From: Streptomyces misionensis
GTDB lineage: Bacteria; Actinomycetota; Actinomycetes; Streptomycetales; Streptomycetaceae
Direction: 5' to 3'
DNA length: 64,000 bases
Assembly (NCBI RefSeq): GCF_900104815.1
Contig: NZ_FNTD01000004.1
Location: 3,798,501 to 3,862,500 of the forward strand
A program made the position numbers and the translations under genes. Shown here in pieces: positions 7,850 through 17,331 of the stretch. Under the pieces are notes generated by a model. That model saw only the letters and a list, made by a program, of their open reading frames with translations. It ran no database searches and was not told the origin of the DNA. Each line of letters opens with the position of its first letter. Position 1 is the first letter of the stretch.

Positions 7850-9673
7850 TCAGAAGACCGGCGTGCCGTCCTGGGTCAGCTTCCAGTTGGTGACCGCGAA
7901 GTCGGCCGGGTCGAGGGACTTGGTGGCGGTGACGTAGTCGATCATCAGCTGCCGGATCTCGTTGGTGGAGCTGTAGGCGATCTCCGCCGAGGCGATGTGC
8001 GGGTAGCCGGAACCGCCGTTGGCCCGGTAGTTGTTGACGGCCACGACGAAGACCTGGTCGGCGGCGACGGGGGCGCCGTTGTAGGAAAGGTTCCTGATGC
8101 GGGAGCCCTCCGGCTGGGCGATGTCGATCTCGTAGTCGACGCCGGCCGCCGTGTCGTACATGTAGTCCCAGAAGCTGTTGGCGTTCGTCAGCGTGGCGGT
8201 GTCGACCTTCGTGCCCGCCGGCACCTGGTGGTAGTACTTCGCCGCGTACTCCAGGTAGTCCTTCAGCTGGGCGCCCGTGAGCTTCTTGCCGTACAGGGTG
8301 TTGTCGTAGATGTAGAGGCCGGCGATGTCCCTGATGGTGACGTTGCCCTGCGGGATGTCGGCCGTGCGGCTGAAGGGCGCGGCCACCGAGATCAGCGGGA
8401 GGGCGGCGTCGGCGGCCGACAGGCCCGTCTTGACCGTCTCCATCTGGACCTTGTGGATGAAGTCCATGATCGGGACGTCCTTCCAGCAGGAGTCCGCCGC
8501 CGAGAGGTCCGCCGTGCAGGTGCCGACGGGCGTGTTGACGTACTTCACGACCAGCTCGTGATCGGCCTCCAGGAGCTTCTTGATCTCCGGGTCCTCGTCC
8601 ACCCCCTTGGGGTCGAGGGTCTGCGCCTTCTTGCCCGTCACCTTCCACTGGCCGTGGTGGAGTTCCAGCTCGAAGTCGAAGACGCTGAGGCGGTAGCCCC
8701 AGCAGTACGGCTCGGACAGCAGCACGTCCTCACCGGTCTGCTCGTTCTTCACGGTGTACGACGGCACCTCGACGTGGGTGTGGCCCACGAGGATCGCGTC
8801 GATGCCCGGGACCTGCTCGGCGACCAGGTTGGAGGCGTTCTCGATGTAGGGAAGCGCGTCGCCCCACGAGGAGGAGCCGTCCAGGCCGGAGTGGTCGGTC
8901 AGGAAGACGACGTCACAGCCGAGGGCGCGCAGCCGGGGCACGTACTTCTTCGCCTGCTCGACGAGGCCCGGGAAGACCAGCTTGCCGCCGACGTTGTCCT
9001 TGTCCCAGATCGCGATGCCGGGGTTGGTCAGGCCGAGGATGCCGACCTTGATGTCCGGGGCGCCGGGGACCTTGATGCGCTTGACGGTGTACGGCTCGAA
9101 GGCCGGGCGCAGCGACGTGGCGTGCAGGGCGTTGGCGCCGAGCAGCGGGAAGTCGCACTGGTCCTCGAACTTGCGCAGGGTGTCGATGCCGTAGTTGAAC
9201 TCGTGGTTGCCGAGCGCGGCGGCGTCGTAGCGCATGTGGTTCATGGCGGTGGCCATCGGGTGCCTGGGGCCGCGCTTGCCGTCGGTGCCGGTGATCGGGT
9301 CGACGCGGGCGAAGTAGTAGGCCAGGGAGGTGCCCTGGATGATGTCGCCGGCGTCGACGAGCAGCACCCGGTGCTCGCCCTTGGCCTCGCGCTGCTGCTT
9401 GATGAGGGTGGCGACGCGGGCCACGCCCACCGAGTTGCCGGCCTTGTCGGTGTAGGGGGCGTCGGCGTAGTAGTCCCAGTCGAAGACGTGGCCGTGCAGG
9501 TCGGTGGTGCCCAGGATGGAGAACGACCAGGTGCGCGGAGCCTTTTCGGGGTGATGACCGCGGTCGGCCGCCTCGGCGGTGCCGCCGGAGACCGCGCCCG
9601 CCGCCGCGACGGCGGCGCCGGTCACGGCCGACTTCTTCACGAACTCCCGGCGGTTCATGCGACTGTGGGTCAT
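7850..9673 (-). CDS. Tat-exported bifunctional metallophosphatase/5'-nucleotidase
   Basis: A 607-residue secreted phosphoesterase of the UshA/CpdB superfamily, expected to hydrolyse 5'-nucleotides or 2',3'-cyclic nucleotides outside the membrane. A twin-arginine signal (NRREFVKKSAVTGAAVAAAG) opens the protein. The calcineurin-like domain shows GTTDLHGHVFDWDYY, VDAGDIIQGT, GNHEFNYG and VGHTHVEVP. The C-terminal 5'-nucleotidase domain shows NSFWDYMY and VVAVNNYRANGGSGYP. The ATG at 9673 has CAGGAG 6 nt upstream. It likely scavenges phosphate or nucleosides; no PHO box was identified by eye. Confidence 0.94.
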   Translation of the reverse strand: MTHSRMNRREFVKKSAVTGAAVAAAGAVSGGTAEAADRGHHPEKAPRTWSFSILGTTDLHGHVFDWDYYADAPYTDKAGNSVGVARVATLIKQQREAKGEHRVLLVDAGDIIQGTSLAYYFARVDPITGTDGKRGPRHPMATAMNHMRYDAAALGNHEFNYGIDTLRKFEDQCDFPLLGANALHATSLRPAFEPYTVKRIKVPGAPDIKVGILGLTNPGIAIWDKDNVGGKLVFPGLVEQAKKYVPRLRALGCDVVFLTDHSGLDGSSSWGDALPYIENASNLVAEQVPGIDAILVGHTHVEVPSYTVKNEQTGEDVLLSEPYCWGYRLSVFDFELELHHGQWKVTGKKAQTLDPKGVDEDPEIKKLLEADHELVVKYVNTPVGTCTADLSAADSCWKDVPIMDFIHKVQMETVKTGLSAADAALPLISVAAPFSRTADIPQGNVTIRDIAGLYIYDNTLYGKKLTGAQLKDYLEYAAKYYHQVPAGTKVDTATLTNANSFWDYMYDTAAGVDYEIDIAQPEGSRIRNLSYNGAPVAADQVFVVAVNNYRANGGSGYPHIASAEIAYSSTNEIRQLMIDYVTATKSLDPADFAVTNWKLTQDGTPVF

Positions 9674-9823
9674 TCAAGGCTCCTGAGACTGGAGTTGGTG
9701 CGAGCAGAGGGGCGTTCCAAGGCGGAGGCTACCCGCGTAGATCGTGCTCGCGCCCCTCATCGCCGCAAACCAGGAAATGACCATGTCCAGGTCAAGGATG
9801 AGTCATCCGGGCCGGAACGCGGA

Positions 9824-9865
9824 AGCGCCCGCCGGGTCCGCGCGGAGGCGGACCCGGCGGGCGCT
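9824..9865 (-). terminator. terminator of purA
   Basis: A 17-bp perfect stem (AGCGCCCGCCGGGTCCG and complement) with an 8-nt loop begins 32 bp downstream of the purA stop. The 223-bp gap between purA and the metallophosphatase gene shows nothing else apart from the latter's promoter region. Confidence 0.75.
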
Positions 9866-9896
9866 GCCGCACGGTGAACCGGAGCCTTCTTCCGGC

Positions 9897-11180
9897 TTAC
9901 AGGAAGGAGTTGACCTCGATCGTCTCGTCCCGGCCCGGACCCACGCCGATCGCGGAGATCGGGGCGCCGGACATCTCCTCCAGCGCCTTGACGTAGTTCT
10001 GGGCGTTCTTCGGGAGGTCGGAGAAGGACTTGGCCTTCGTGATGTCCTCGCTCCAGCCCGGCAGGTTCTCGTAGACGGGCTTCGCGTGGTGGAAGTCGGT
10101 CTGGGAGTACGGCAGTTCCTCGACCCGCTTGCCGTCGATCTCGTACGCGACGCAGACCGGGATCTGCTCCCAGCCGGTGAGCACGTCCAGCTTGGTGAGG
10201 AAGAAGTCGGTCAGGCCGTTCACCCGGGTCGCGTACCGCGCGATCACCGCGTCGAACCAGCCGCAGCGGCGGTCACGGCCGGTGGTCACACCGCGCTCGC
10301 CGCCGATCCGGCGCAGCGCCTCGCCGTCCTCGTCGAACAGCTCGGTCGGGAACGGACCGGCGCCGACGCGGGTGGTGTACGCCTTGAGGATGCCGATGAC
10401 CCGGCTGATCTTCGTCGGACCCACGCCGGCACCGGTGCAGGCGCCGCCGGCGGTCGGGTTGGAGGAGGTGACGAAGGGGTACGTGCCGTGGTCGATGTCG
10501 AGCAGGGTGCCCTGGCCGCCCTCGAACAGCACGACCTTGTCGTCCTCCAGGGCCTGGTTGAGGATCAGGACCGTGTCGGCGACGTACGGCTTGATCTGCT
10601 CGGCGTAGCCCAGCAGCTCCTCGACCACCTGGTCGGCGGCGATGGCGCGGCGGTTGTAGAGCTTGGTGAGGATCTGGTTCTTGACGTCGAGGGCCGCCTC
10701 CACCTTCTGCTGGAGGATCGACTCGTCGTACAGGTCCTGGACCCGGATGCCCACGCGGTTGATCTTGTCGGCGTAGGTCGGGCCGATGCCGCGCCCGGTG
10801 GTGCCGATCTTCCGCTTGCCGAGGAAGCGTTCCGTCACCTTGTCGACCGTCACGTTGTACGGCGTGATGACGTGGGCGTTGCCGCTGATGAGGAGCTTGG
10901 AGGTGTCGACGCCCCGCTCGTTCAGACCGCTCAGCTCGGAGAGCAGGACCGACGGGTCGACGACGACACCGTTGCCGATGACCGGCGTACATCCGGGAGA
11001 GAGGATGCCGGAAGGGAGGAGGTGGAGTGCGTACTTCTGGTCGCCGACGACGACCGTGTGGCCGGCGTTGTTGCCGCCCTGGTATCGCACCACATAGTCC
11101 ACCGATCCACCGAGCAGGTCGGTGGCCTTCCCCTTGCCCTCGTCACCCCACTGAGCACCGAGCAGCACAAGTGCGGGCAC
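9897..11180 (-). CDS. purA: adenylosuccinate synthetase
   Basis: Adenylosuccinate synthetase condenses IMP with aspartate using GTP, the first committed step to AMP. The 427-residue length fits the family. The N-terminal P-loop-like signature [18 protein letters not shown] is intact, as are the IMP-binding region [22 protein letters not shown], and the base-recognition motif TKLDVL. The start is GTG with AAGGGG upstream. It is monocistronic, followed by a strong hairpin and divergent from the lipid-kinase-like gene. Confidence 0.98.
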   Translation of the reverse strand: MPALVLLGAQWGDEGKGKATDLLGGSVDYVVRYQGGNNAGHTVVVGDQKYALHLLPSGILSPGCTPVIGNGVVVDPSVLLSELSGLNERGVDTSKLLISGNAHVITPYNVTVDKVTERFLGKRKIGTTGRGIGPTYADKINRVGIRVQDLYDESILQQKVEAALDVKNQILTKLYNRRAIAADQVVEELLGYAEQIKPYVADTVLILNQALEDDKVVLFEGGQGTLLDIDHGTYPFVTSSNPTAGGACTGAGVGPTKISRVIGILKAYTTRVGAGPFPTELFDEDGEALRRIGGERGVTTGRDRRCGWFDAVIARYATRVNGLTDFFLTKLDVLTGWEQIPVCVAYEIDGKRVEELPYSQTDFHHAKPVYENLPGWSEDITKAKSFSDLPKNAQNYVKALEEMSGAPISAIGVGPGRDETIEVNSFL

Positions 11181-11307
11181 GCGCGTACACCCCTTCCGGG
11201 CGGGGCATGTCCAAGGTCAGGGGCGTGGGCGTAAGGTTCACCGCCGCGTGCCACCGCGACCGTCGTTGGCCGCACAACCGTCGGACCGGATGCCCCGGAA
11301 TAGACGA

Positions 11308-11335
11308 AGCCCCTGGCGCAATAGCGCAAGGGGCT
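11308..11335. terminator. terminator-like hairpin inside a divergent promoter region
   Basis: AGCCCCTGGCGC and GCGCAAGGGGCT form a 12-bp stem with one mismatch and a 4-nt loop, 42 bp upstream of the GTG at 11378. It lies in the 197-bp gap between divergent purA and the downstream gene, where no terminator is needed, so it may be a leader element or insulate antisense transcription. Confidence 0.4.
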
Positions 11336-11377
11336 CTTGCACAAAGATGCTACCCGAGGAAGCGAGGCAGGACCGAG

Positions 11378-12211
11378 GTGGCGACTTTCGCGACGTCCGA
11401 ACAGCTGCTGGTGATCATCGATCCGGCGGCCCGACAAGCGGACGGGGAGTCCGTACGGATCGCGAAAGACGTGCTCAGCGCGGGTGCGGCGGCCAAGGTC
11501 TGTCTCCCGGAGGACCCGGCGGAATTCGCCCGGGCACTGGGCCGTCGGGGTGCCAGGCGCCCCGTGGTGGTGGGCGACGACCGCGCCCTGGTGCGCGCGG
11601 TGACCCTGCTGCACCGGGAACGGGAACTGGCCGGATGCGCGCTGTCGATGGTCCCGGTGGGGGAACGGCTGGCGCTGGCGGAGTCGCTGGGCGTGCCGAC
11701 GGGGGCGGTGGCGGCGGCGCGGGCGGTCCTGGACGGCGAGGAGCGCCGCCTCGACCTGCTGGCCGACGACGCGGACGGGCTGGTGCTGACCGGGCTGACC
11801 GTGCCCCCGGCACCGGTGCGGGCGGCGGTGCCCGAGCCGGTGGCGGCGGCCGGGCGCCCCTGGTACCGCTCCCTGGTCCGCACCCTGAGCCCGCGCCCGC
11901 CCCGCCTGGCCGCGATACCCGCGCCCGGACCGGCCCGGCTGCGGGTGGAGGTGGACGGGGAGACGGTGGTGGAACTGGACCAGCCGGTGGAGTCGGTCTC
12001 GCTCAGGCCGGCCGGCGGTCTGGCCGAGGTGGAGGTCCGGCGGGCGGCCGGGGGTCCCCTGCGGGCGTCCGGGCACGCGGTCAGGGTCAGCGGGCCCGAC
12101 TTCCACTACCGGGCGGACGCGGTGGTGCGGGGACCGGTGCGGGGGCGGGCCTGGCGGGCGGTCGAGGGGGCGTGGACGCTGGTGCTGCCGGCTGGCGCGC
12201 GGGGGCGCTGA
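11378..12211 (+). CDS. degenerate diacylglycerol-kinase-like protein
   Basis: A 277-residue protein whose first 150 residues follow the diacylglycerol/sphingosine kinase catalytic fold: an IIDPAA segment in place of the NPxSG strand, VVVGDD in place of the GGDGT nucleotide loop, then VPVGERLALAESLGVP resembling the IPxGTxNDxAxxLG motif. The remainder has the beta-rich C-terminal lobe (LRVEVDGETVVELDQPVESV). Loss of the glycine loop suggests it is a non-catalytic relative. The GTG start at 11378 leaves GAGG 10 nt upstream; upstream frame has no plausible start. Function unknown. Confidence 0.7.
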   Translation: MATFATSEQLLVIIDPAARQADGESVRIAKDVLSAGAAAKVCLPEDPAEFARALGRRGARRPVVVGDDRALVRAVTLLHRERELAGCALSMVPVGERLALAESLGVPTGAVAAARAVLDGEERRLDLLADDADGLVLTGLTVPPAPVRAAVPEPVAAAGRPWYRSLVRTLSPRPPRLAAIPAPGPARLRVEVDGETVVELDQPVESVSLRPAGGLAEVEVRRAAGGPLRASGHAVRVSGPDFHYRADAVVRGPVRGRAWRAVEGAWTLVLPAGARGR

Positions 12212-12227
12212 GCACGCGCCCCGGAGA

Positions 12228-12728
12228 TCACCGGTACTTCTCGTCCCGGTAGGCGCGCCAGCGTTCCATCATCTCCGCCACGTCCTTCTCGATGAACTCG
12301 AAGAAGGCCAGCGTCTCGGCCAGGCGGCGGCCCGCGGGGGTGTCCGCGCCGAGGCTGACGACGCCCTCGCGCAGGGCGTCCTCCCAGCGCTTGATGATGG
12401 CGTCGCGGTTGGTGAGGGCCTCGTACCACTGGTCGCTGTGCACGCGGTAGCGCTCCCGGCGCGAACCGGGTTCGCGTTCGCGGGAGACCATGTGCACCTG
12501 GGCGAGGTAGCGCACCGCGCCGGAGACGGCCGCCGGGCTGATCCGAAGCTGTTCGCCCAGCTCGGCGGAGGTCAGGGTGCCGGTGTCGGAGGCGAGCAGG
12601 GCGGCGAAGACGCGCGAGGGCATCCGGGCCATGCCCGCCTCGACCAGCTGGGCCGCGAAGTGTTCCACGAACGCCGAGACCGCCTCGGGGTCCCGCCCCG
12701 CCGGCTGTGTCCCCTCCGCTTCCGTCAT
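12228..12728 (-). CDS. GbsR/MarR family transcriptional regulator
   Basis: A 166-residue winged-helix repressor. The HTH core is GTLTSAELGEQLRISPAAVSGAVRYLAQVHMVSR, read in two overlapping parts, with a basic wing (EPGSRRERYRV) and C-terminal dimerisation helices. It is divergent from an ABC exporter operon with only 74 bp between, so it very likely controls that exporter and itself. ATG 12728 is chosen; an upstream ATG at 12758 would place the start inside the promoter. Inducer unknown, plausibly a drug exported by the transporter. Confidence 0.9.
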   Translation of the reverse strand: MTEAEGTQPAGRDPEAVSAFVEHFAAQLVEAGMARMPSRVFAALLASDTGTLTSAELGEQLRISPAAVSGAVRYLAQVHMVSREREPGSRRERYRVHSDQWYEALTNRDAIIKRWEDALREGVVSLGADTPAGRRLAETLAFFEFIEKDVAEMMERWRAYRDEKYR

Positions 12729-12766
12729 GGGGTCAACCGTACCCAACATTAGGGACATTCGGTAAC

Positions 12767-12782
12767 TTCACAAATTTCTGAA
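12767..12782. promoter_or_regulatory. AT-rich palindrome, probable GbsR/MarR operator
   Basis: TTCACAAATTTCTGAA is a 16-bp palindrome with one mismatched pair. It is centred between the divergent regulator and ABC exporter genes, 20 bp before the exporter ATG, and is strikingly AT-rich for this genome. MarR-type regulators bind such palindromes; the assignment is by position. Confidence 0.55.
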
Positions 12783-12802
12783 AGAAGCGTACGTTCGGGG
12801 TC

Positions 12803-13774
12803 ATGACGAAGGCAATCACGGTCGCCGGACTCCACAAGTCCTTCGGCCGTACCCATGCGCTGGACGGTCTCGACCTCGACGTCGAGACCGGTGAGGTGCA
12901 CGGCTTCCTCGGCCCCAACGGCGCCGGCAAGTCGACCGCCATCCGGGTGCTGCTCGGGCTGCTGCGCGCCGACGCGGGCGCCGCGCGGGTGCTGGGCCGC
13001 GACCCGTGGCGGGACGCGGTGGAGGTGCACCGCAGGATCGCCTACGTGCCCGGCGACGTGACGCTGTGGCGCAACCTCTCCGGCGGCGAGGTCATCGACC
13101 TGTTCGGCCGGCTGCGCCAAGGGGGCCGCGGGGAGCGGGCCGGGCGGCGGGCGGGCGGGCTCGACCCGCGGCGGCGGGCCGAGCTGATCGAGCGCTTCGA
13201 GCTGGACCCGACGAAGAAGGGCCGCACCTACTCCAAGGGCAACCGGCAGAAGGTCGCCCTGGTCGCCGCCTTCGCCTCGGACGTGGACCTGCTGATCCTG
13301 GACGAGCCGACCTCGGGCCTGGACCCGCTGATGGAGGAGGTCTTCCGGAGCTGCGTGCGCGAGGAGCGGGCGCGCGGCCGTACGGTCCTGCTCTCCTCCC
13401 ACATCCTCGGCGAGGTGGAGCAGCTGTGCGACCGGGTCAGCATCATCCGCAAGGGGCGGACGGTGGAGAGCGGTTCGCTGGCCGAGCTGCGGCATCTGAC
13501 CCGGACCAGCGTGAGCGCCGAACTCGCGGGCTCACCCGGCGCGTTGGCGGACCTTCCGGGGGTGCACCACCTCGACGTGCAGGGCCATCGGGTGCGGCTC
13601 CAGGTCGACAACGACCGGCTCGACGGCGTGCTGCGGGTGCTCGGCGAGTCCGGCGTGCGCACGCTGACCTCGACCCCGCCGACGCTGGAGGAACTCTTCC
13701 TGCGGCACTACACGGACGACGCGGACGACGCGGACGACGCCGACGGCACCGGTGCGGACGAGGTGACGGTGTGA
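12803..13774 (+). CDS. ABC transporter ATP-binding protein (drug-exporter type)
   Basis: A 323-residue ATPase subunit of an ABC-2-type exporter. It has the Walker A GPNGAGKS, a Q-loop region ([19 protein letters not shown]), the divergent signature YSKGNRQKV typical of this subfamily, Walker [14 protein letters not shown], and a switch histidine in [15 protein letters not shown]-terminal extension ends in an Asp-rich repeat [10 protein letters not shown]. Its stop overlaps the permease GTG by GTGA, so the two are translationally coupled. The substrate is unknown; relatives export polyketides and other drugs. Confidence 0.94.
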   Translation: MTKAITVAGLHKSFGRTHALDGLDLDVETGEVHGFLGPNGAGKSTAIRVLLGLLRADAGAARVLGRDPWRDAVEVHRRIAYVPGDVTLWRNLSGGEVIDLFGRLRQGGRGERAGRRAGGLDPRRRAELIERFELDPTKKGRTYSKGNRQKVALVAAFASDVDLLILDEPTSGLDPLMEEVFRSCVREERARGRTVLLSSHILGEVEQLCDRVSIIRKGRTVESGSLAELRHLTRTSVSAELAGSPGALADLPGVHHLDVQGHRVRLQVDNDRLDGVLRVLGESGVRTLTSTPPTLEELFLRHYTDDADDADDADGTGADEVTV

Positions 13775-15366
13775 ACAGGACGGCAGGGGGCGGCGGCCAC
13801 CGGTCGTTCGCCGGTACCGGCACGCTGGCGCGGTTCGCGCTGCGCCGGGACCGGGTGATGGTCCCGGTGTGGCTCGCGGTGATCGCGCTGATGGTCCTCA
13901 CCATGCCGAACGCCCTGCGGAGCGTCTATGGCACCCCGGCCGCGCGCGCCGCGCTGATGCACCAGATGACGGCGAACACCTCGCTGCGCGCCATGGTCGG
14001 ACCGGTCTTCGCGGACTCGCTGGGCGCGCTCACCGCCTGGCGGGTCGGGGTGTACGCGAGCGCGCTCGCCGCCGTGGTGAGCCTGCTGGTCGTGGTGCGG
14101 CACACCCGGGACGAGGAGGAGAGCGGGCGGCAGGAGATGGTGTCGTCCGGGATGGTCGGGCGGCGGGCCCCGCTGACGGCCGCGCTGCTGACGGCGGCGG
14201 GCGCGAACGCGGTCCTGGCCGCGCTGATCGCGGCGGGTCTGGCCGGGCAGGGCGGCCCGGGGGCGGTGGCGTTCGGGCTGGGGGTCGGCGGGGTCGGGCT
14301 GCTGTTCGCGACCACGGCGGCGATCGCGGCCCAGCTGACGCAGAGCGCGCGGCTCGCCCGGGGGCTGACGGCGGCGGTGCTGGGCGCGGCGTTCGTGCTG
14401 CGGGCGGCGGGCGACGCGGCGTCCCCGGACGGCTCCTCGATGCTGACCTGGCTGTCCCCGCTCGGCTGGCTGGAGAACCTGCGGCCCTTCGCGGGCGAAC
14501 GCTGGTGGGTGCTCGCGCTGTTCGCGGCGGCGGTACTGGTCCAGGGCGCGCTCGCCTACGCGCTGGCCGCGCGCCGGGACGTCGGCATGAGTTTCCTGCC
14601 GACCCGGCCGGGACCCGCCGCCGGGCGGCTCGCCGGCGCGGGGGCGCTGGCCTGGCGGTTGCAGCGGGGCAGTGTGCTCGGCTGGAGCGCGGGGTTCTTC
14701 GTCGCCGGGGTGGTGTACGGCGCGGTGGCGACCGGCGCGGCGGACCTGGTGCGCGGCAACGACCAGGCGCGGGAGCTGTTCCGGCGGATGGGCGGGCAGG
14801 CGGCGCTCGATGACGCGCTGCTCGCCGCGCTGACCGGGATGCTGGGGCTGGTCGCGGCGCTGTACGTCGTGCAGTCGGTGCTGCGGCTGAACGGCGAGGA
14901 GGCTTCCGGGCGGGCCGAACCGGTGCTGGCGGGCGCGGTCGGCCGGCTGCGCTGGGCGGCCGGGCACCTGCTGATCGCCTTCGGCGGGGCGGCGCTGCTG
15001 ATGCTCCTCACCGGTCTGGGCTTCGCCGCCGGGTACGGCAAGGACGCGGGCGTCCTGCTGGCCGCCTGTCTGGTGCAGCTGCCCGCGATCTGGGTGATCG
15101 GCGGCATCGCGGTCCTGCTCCACGGAGTGCTGCCGCGCGGTGCGGGCGCCGCGTGGGCGGTCGCGGGCGCGGTCCTGCTGCTCGGCTGGGTCGGCCCCGC
15201 CCTGAAGGCCCCCCGCGCCCTCCTGGACCTCTCCCCCTTCGCCCACCTCCCGAAGCTGCCGGGCGGCGCGGTGCACTGGCCGCCGCTGCTGCTCCTGACC
15301 GGGCTCGCCGCACTGCTGGTGGCGGCGGGGCTGGCGGGGCTGCGGAGGCGGGACGTGGCGGGGTGA
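13771..15366 (+). CDS. ABC exporter permease
   Basis: A 531-residue polytopic membrane protein with about 12 predicted helices in two similar halves, resembling the single-polypeptide permeases annotated as exporters of polyketide antibiotics. The motif [18 protein letters not shown] segment ([17 protein letters not shown]) is seen in the first half and [15 protein letters not shown] in the second, which is the internal duplication typical of the family. The GTG start at 13771 overlaps the ATPase stop. Its regulation is probably by the divergent GbsR/MarR protein. Confidence 0.9.
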   Translation: MNRTAGGGGHRSFAGTGTLARFALRRDRVMVPVWLAVIALMVLTMPNALRSVYGTPAARAALMHQMTANTSLRAMVGPVFADSLGALTAWRVGVYASALAAVVSLLVVVRHTRDEEESGRQEMVSSGMVGRRAPLTAALLTAAGANAVLAALIAAGLAGQGGPGAVAFGLGVGGVGLLFATTAAIAAQLTQSARLARGLTAAVLGAAFVLRAAGDAASPDGSSMLTWLSPLGWLENLRPFAGERWWVLALFAAAVLVQGALAYALAARRDVGMSFLPTRPGPAAGRLAGAGALAWRLQRGSVLGWSAGFFVAGVVYGAVATGAADLVRGNDQARELFRRMGGQAALDDALLAALTGMLGLVAALYVVQSVLRLNGEEASGRAEPVLAGAVGRLRWAAGHLLIAFGGAALLMLLTGLGFAAGYGKDAGVLLAACLVQLPAIWVIGGIAVLLHGVLPRGAGAAWAVAGAVLLLGWVGPALKAPRALLDLSPFAHLPKLPGGAVHWPPLLLLTGLAALLVAAGLAGLRRRDVAG

Positions 15367-15375
15367 GGGGGCGGG

Positions 15376-15978
15376 TCAGTCGACGTACCGCTTCAGTCTC
15401 TCAGTGTCGAGTTCGATGCCGAGTGGCTGGGGGATCGTCAGCCTCGCGCCGAACGCCTCCTTGTGGGTGTCGCGGTAGCCGACGCCCGGGGTCGGGTCGC
15501 TGAACAGGGTGACCGTGTGGTCGTCGCGGTCGACCAGCAGGTAGAAGGGGATCCCGGCCGCGCCGTAGGCCACGGGCTTCTCCTGGCGGTCGCGCCGGTC
15601 GGTGTCGGAGTCATGGGAGGTGACCTCGAGGACCAGGAGCGCGCCGGCCGGATCGGCCCACTCACCGTGGCCGGCGTAGTGGTCCTCGGGCACGAGAACG
15701 GCGTCCGGCCGGACCCGCCCCTCGCGGTACTCCTCCACCTTCAGGCCCTGCCCCTGGTAGAGGTCCAGGTCCGGCCGCGCCTGCATGCACTGCTTCATCA
15801 GCCAGAGCACGATGCTGTTGTGGTCGCCGTCAGGCACCTTCTTGACCCCGATCCGTCCGTTGATGAACTCGAACCTGACGGTGTCGTCGGTCTCCCTGGC
15901 CGCGGACTCGGCGATCCTCTCGAACTCCTCCACCGACATCTGGGCCGACTGCAACTCGCGCTCTGCCATAACCGTCAT
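15376..15978 (-). CDS. Uma2 family (DUF820) PD-(D/E)XK-like protein
   Basis: A 200-residue protein of the Uma2/DUF820 restriction-endonuclease-like family. The core resembles the PD-(D/E)XK site: RPDAVLVPED, then LVLEVTSHDSDTDRRDRQEK, followed by YLLVDRDDHTVTLF. ATG 15978 has GAGGAGG 5 nt upstream and is preferred over the longer frame. These proteins are abundant in actinobacteria and cyanobacteria; nuclease activity has rarely been shown. It lies alone between convergent and co-directional genes and may be mobile. Confidence 0.88.
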   Translation of the reverse strand: MTVMAERELQSAQMSVEEFERIAESAARETDDTVRFEFINGRIGVKKVPDGDHNSIVLWLMKQCMQARPDLDLYQGQGLKVEEYREGRVRPDAVLVPEDHYAGHGEWADPAGALLVLEVTSHDSDTDRRDRQEKPVAYGAAGIPFYLLVDRDDHTVTLFSDPTPGVGYRDTHKEAFGARLTIPQPLGIELDTERLKRYVD

Positions 15979-16065
15979 GGTGCCCTCCTCGTAAGGCGGG
16001 CACCAGCGTGCCGTGCGGACGGCAGGCATATGCCAAAACAGCCGCGTGATCAGCCGGACGGGTGA

Positions 16066-17286
16066 TCAGCGCACCTCCACGCGCAGCCCCTCCAGGCCCC
16101 GGATCACGAAGTTCGGTTTGCGGGCCGGTTCCGCCGCCAGGGCGAGGGTGGGTGCCTGGCGGAGCAGGGCGGTCATGGAGGCGGCCAGTTCGATGCGGGC
16201 CAGGGGGGCGCCGATGCAGTAGTGGATGCCGGCGCTGAAGGAGATGTGGGGGTTGTCCCGGCGGGTGAGGTCGAGGCGGCCGGGGTCGGCGAAGACGGCC
16301 GGGTCGTGGTTGGCGGAACCGAAGAGCATGGCGATCTCGGCGCCGCGCGGGATCGTGGTGCCGTCGATCTCGATGTCGTCCAGCACCCAGCGTTCGAAGA
16401 GCTGGAGCGGGGTGTCGTAGCGCATCAGCTCCTCGACCGCGGTCGGCACCAGGGAGTGGTCGGCGCGCAGGGCGGCGAGCTGGCCGGGGTTGCGGAACAG
16501 CGCCCACCAGCCGTTGACCGTGGCGTTGACGGTGGCCTCGTGACCGGCGTTGAGCAGGAGTACGGCGGTGGAGATCATCTCCTGCTCGGTCAGCCGGTCG
16601 CCCTCGTCGTGCGCGGCGATCAGCCCGGAGACCAGGTCCTCGCCGGGATGCTCGCGGCGGTGCGCGATCAGCCCCCGCAGGTACTCGGAGAACTCCAGCG
16701 AGGCGCGGACCGCCGCCGCCGCGGTCCGCTCCGACGGGTTCAGCTCGTACATCCCGCAGATCGCCGCCGACCAGGGCCGCAGCTGCCCCCGGTCCGCCTC
16801 CGGGATGCCCAGCATCTCGGCGATCACCGCCACCGGCAGCGGCTCCGCCACGTCCGCCAGCAGGTCCCCGCCGCCGTCCCGGACGAGCCCCGCCACCAGC
16901 TCGTTCGCCAGGTTTTCCACGTACGGCTTCAGCCGCTCCACCGTGCGCGGGGTGAACGCCTTCGACACCAGGCGCCGGATGCGGGTGTGGTCCGGCGGCT
17001 CCAGATCGAGCATCCCGTGGTCGTTGAGGGTGTGGAACGGCTCATGCTCCGGCGGGGGCGCCTGCCTGCCGAACTCCTCGTGCGAGAACCGGTGCCCGTA
17101 CGTCCGCCCCAGCCGCCGGTCCCGCAGCAGCGCCGAGACGTCCGCGTGGTGCGGCACCAGCCACTGGTCGCTCGGTTCGTACCGGACCACCCGGCCGCGC
17201 GCACGCAGTTCGGCGTAGGCCGGGTAGGGGTCGGCGAGGAACGCGGGGTCCCAGGGGTCGAAAGCGAGGTCGTGTGGCCCTGACAT
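16066..17286 (-). CDS. cytochrome P450
   Basis: A 406-residue bacterial class I P450. Landmarks are the I-helix LLNAGHEATVNATVNG (acid/Thr pair for oxygen activation), the ExxR-type K-helix region VEELMRYDTP, and the haem loop FSAGIHYCIGAPLAR with Cys357 as the axial ligand. No ferredoxin or biosynthetic genes adjoin it, so its substrate is unknown and it probably uses generic redox partners. It stands between Uma2 and a two-component system without obvious co-transcription. Confidence 0.95.
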   Translation of the reverse strand: MSGPHDLAFDPWDPAFLADPYPAYAELRARGRVVRYEPSDQWLVPHHADVSALLRDRRLGRTYGHRFSHEEFGRQAPPPEHEPFHTLNDHGMLDLEPPDHTRIRRLVSKAFTPRTVERLKPYVENLANELVAGLVRDGGGDLLADVAEPLPVAVIAEMLGIPEADRGQLRPWSAAICGMYELNPSERTAAAAVRASLEFSEYLRGLIAHRREHPGEDLVSGLIAAHDEGDRLTEQEMISTAVLLLNAGHEATVNATVNGWWALFRNPGQLAALRADHSLVPTAVEELMRYDTPLQLFERWVLDDIEIDGTTIPRGAEIAMLFGSANHDPAVFADPGRLDLTRRDNPHISFSAGIHYCIGAPLARIELAASMTALLRQAPTLALAAEPARKPNFVIRGLEGLRVEVR

Positions 17287-17331
17287 GCCCGGACGCTAAC
17301 CCGCGGGGCGCGTTCTGACCAGGGGCGCGCG

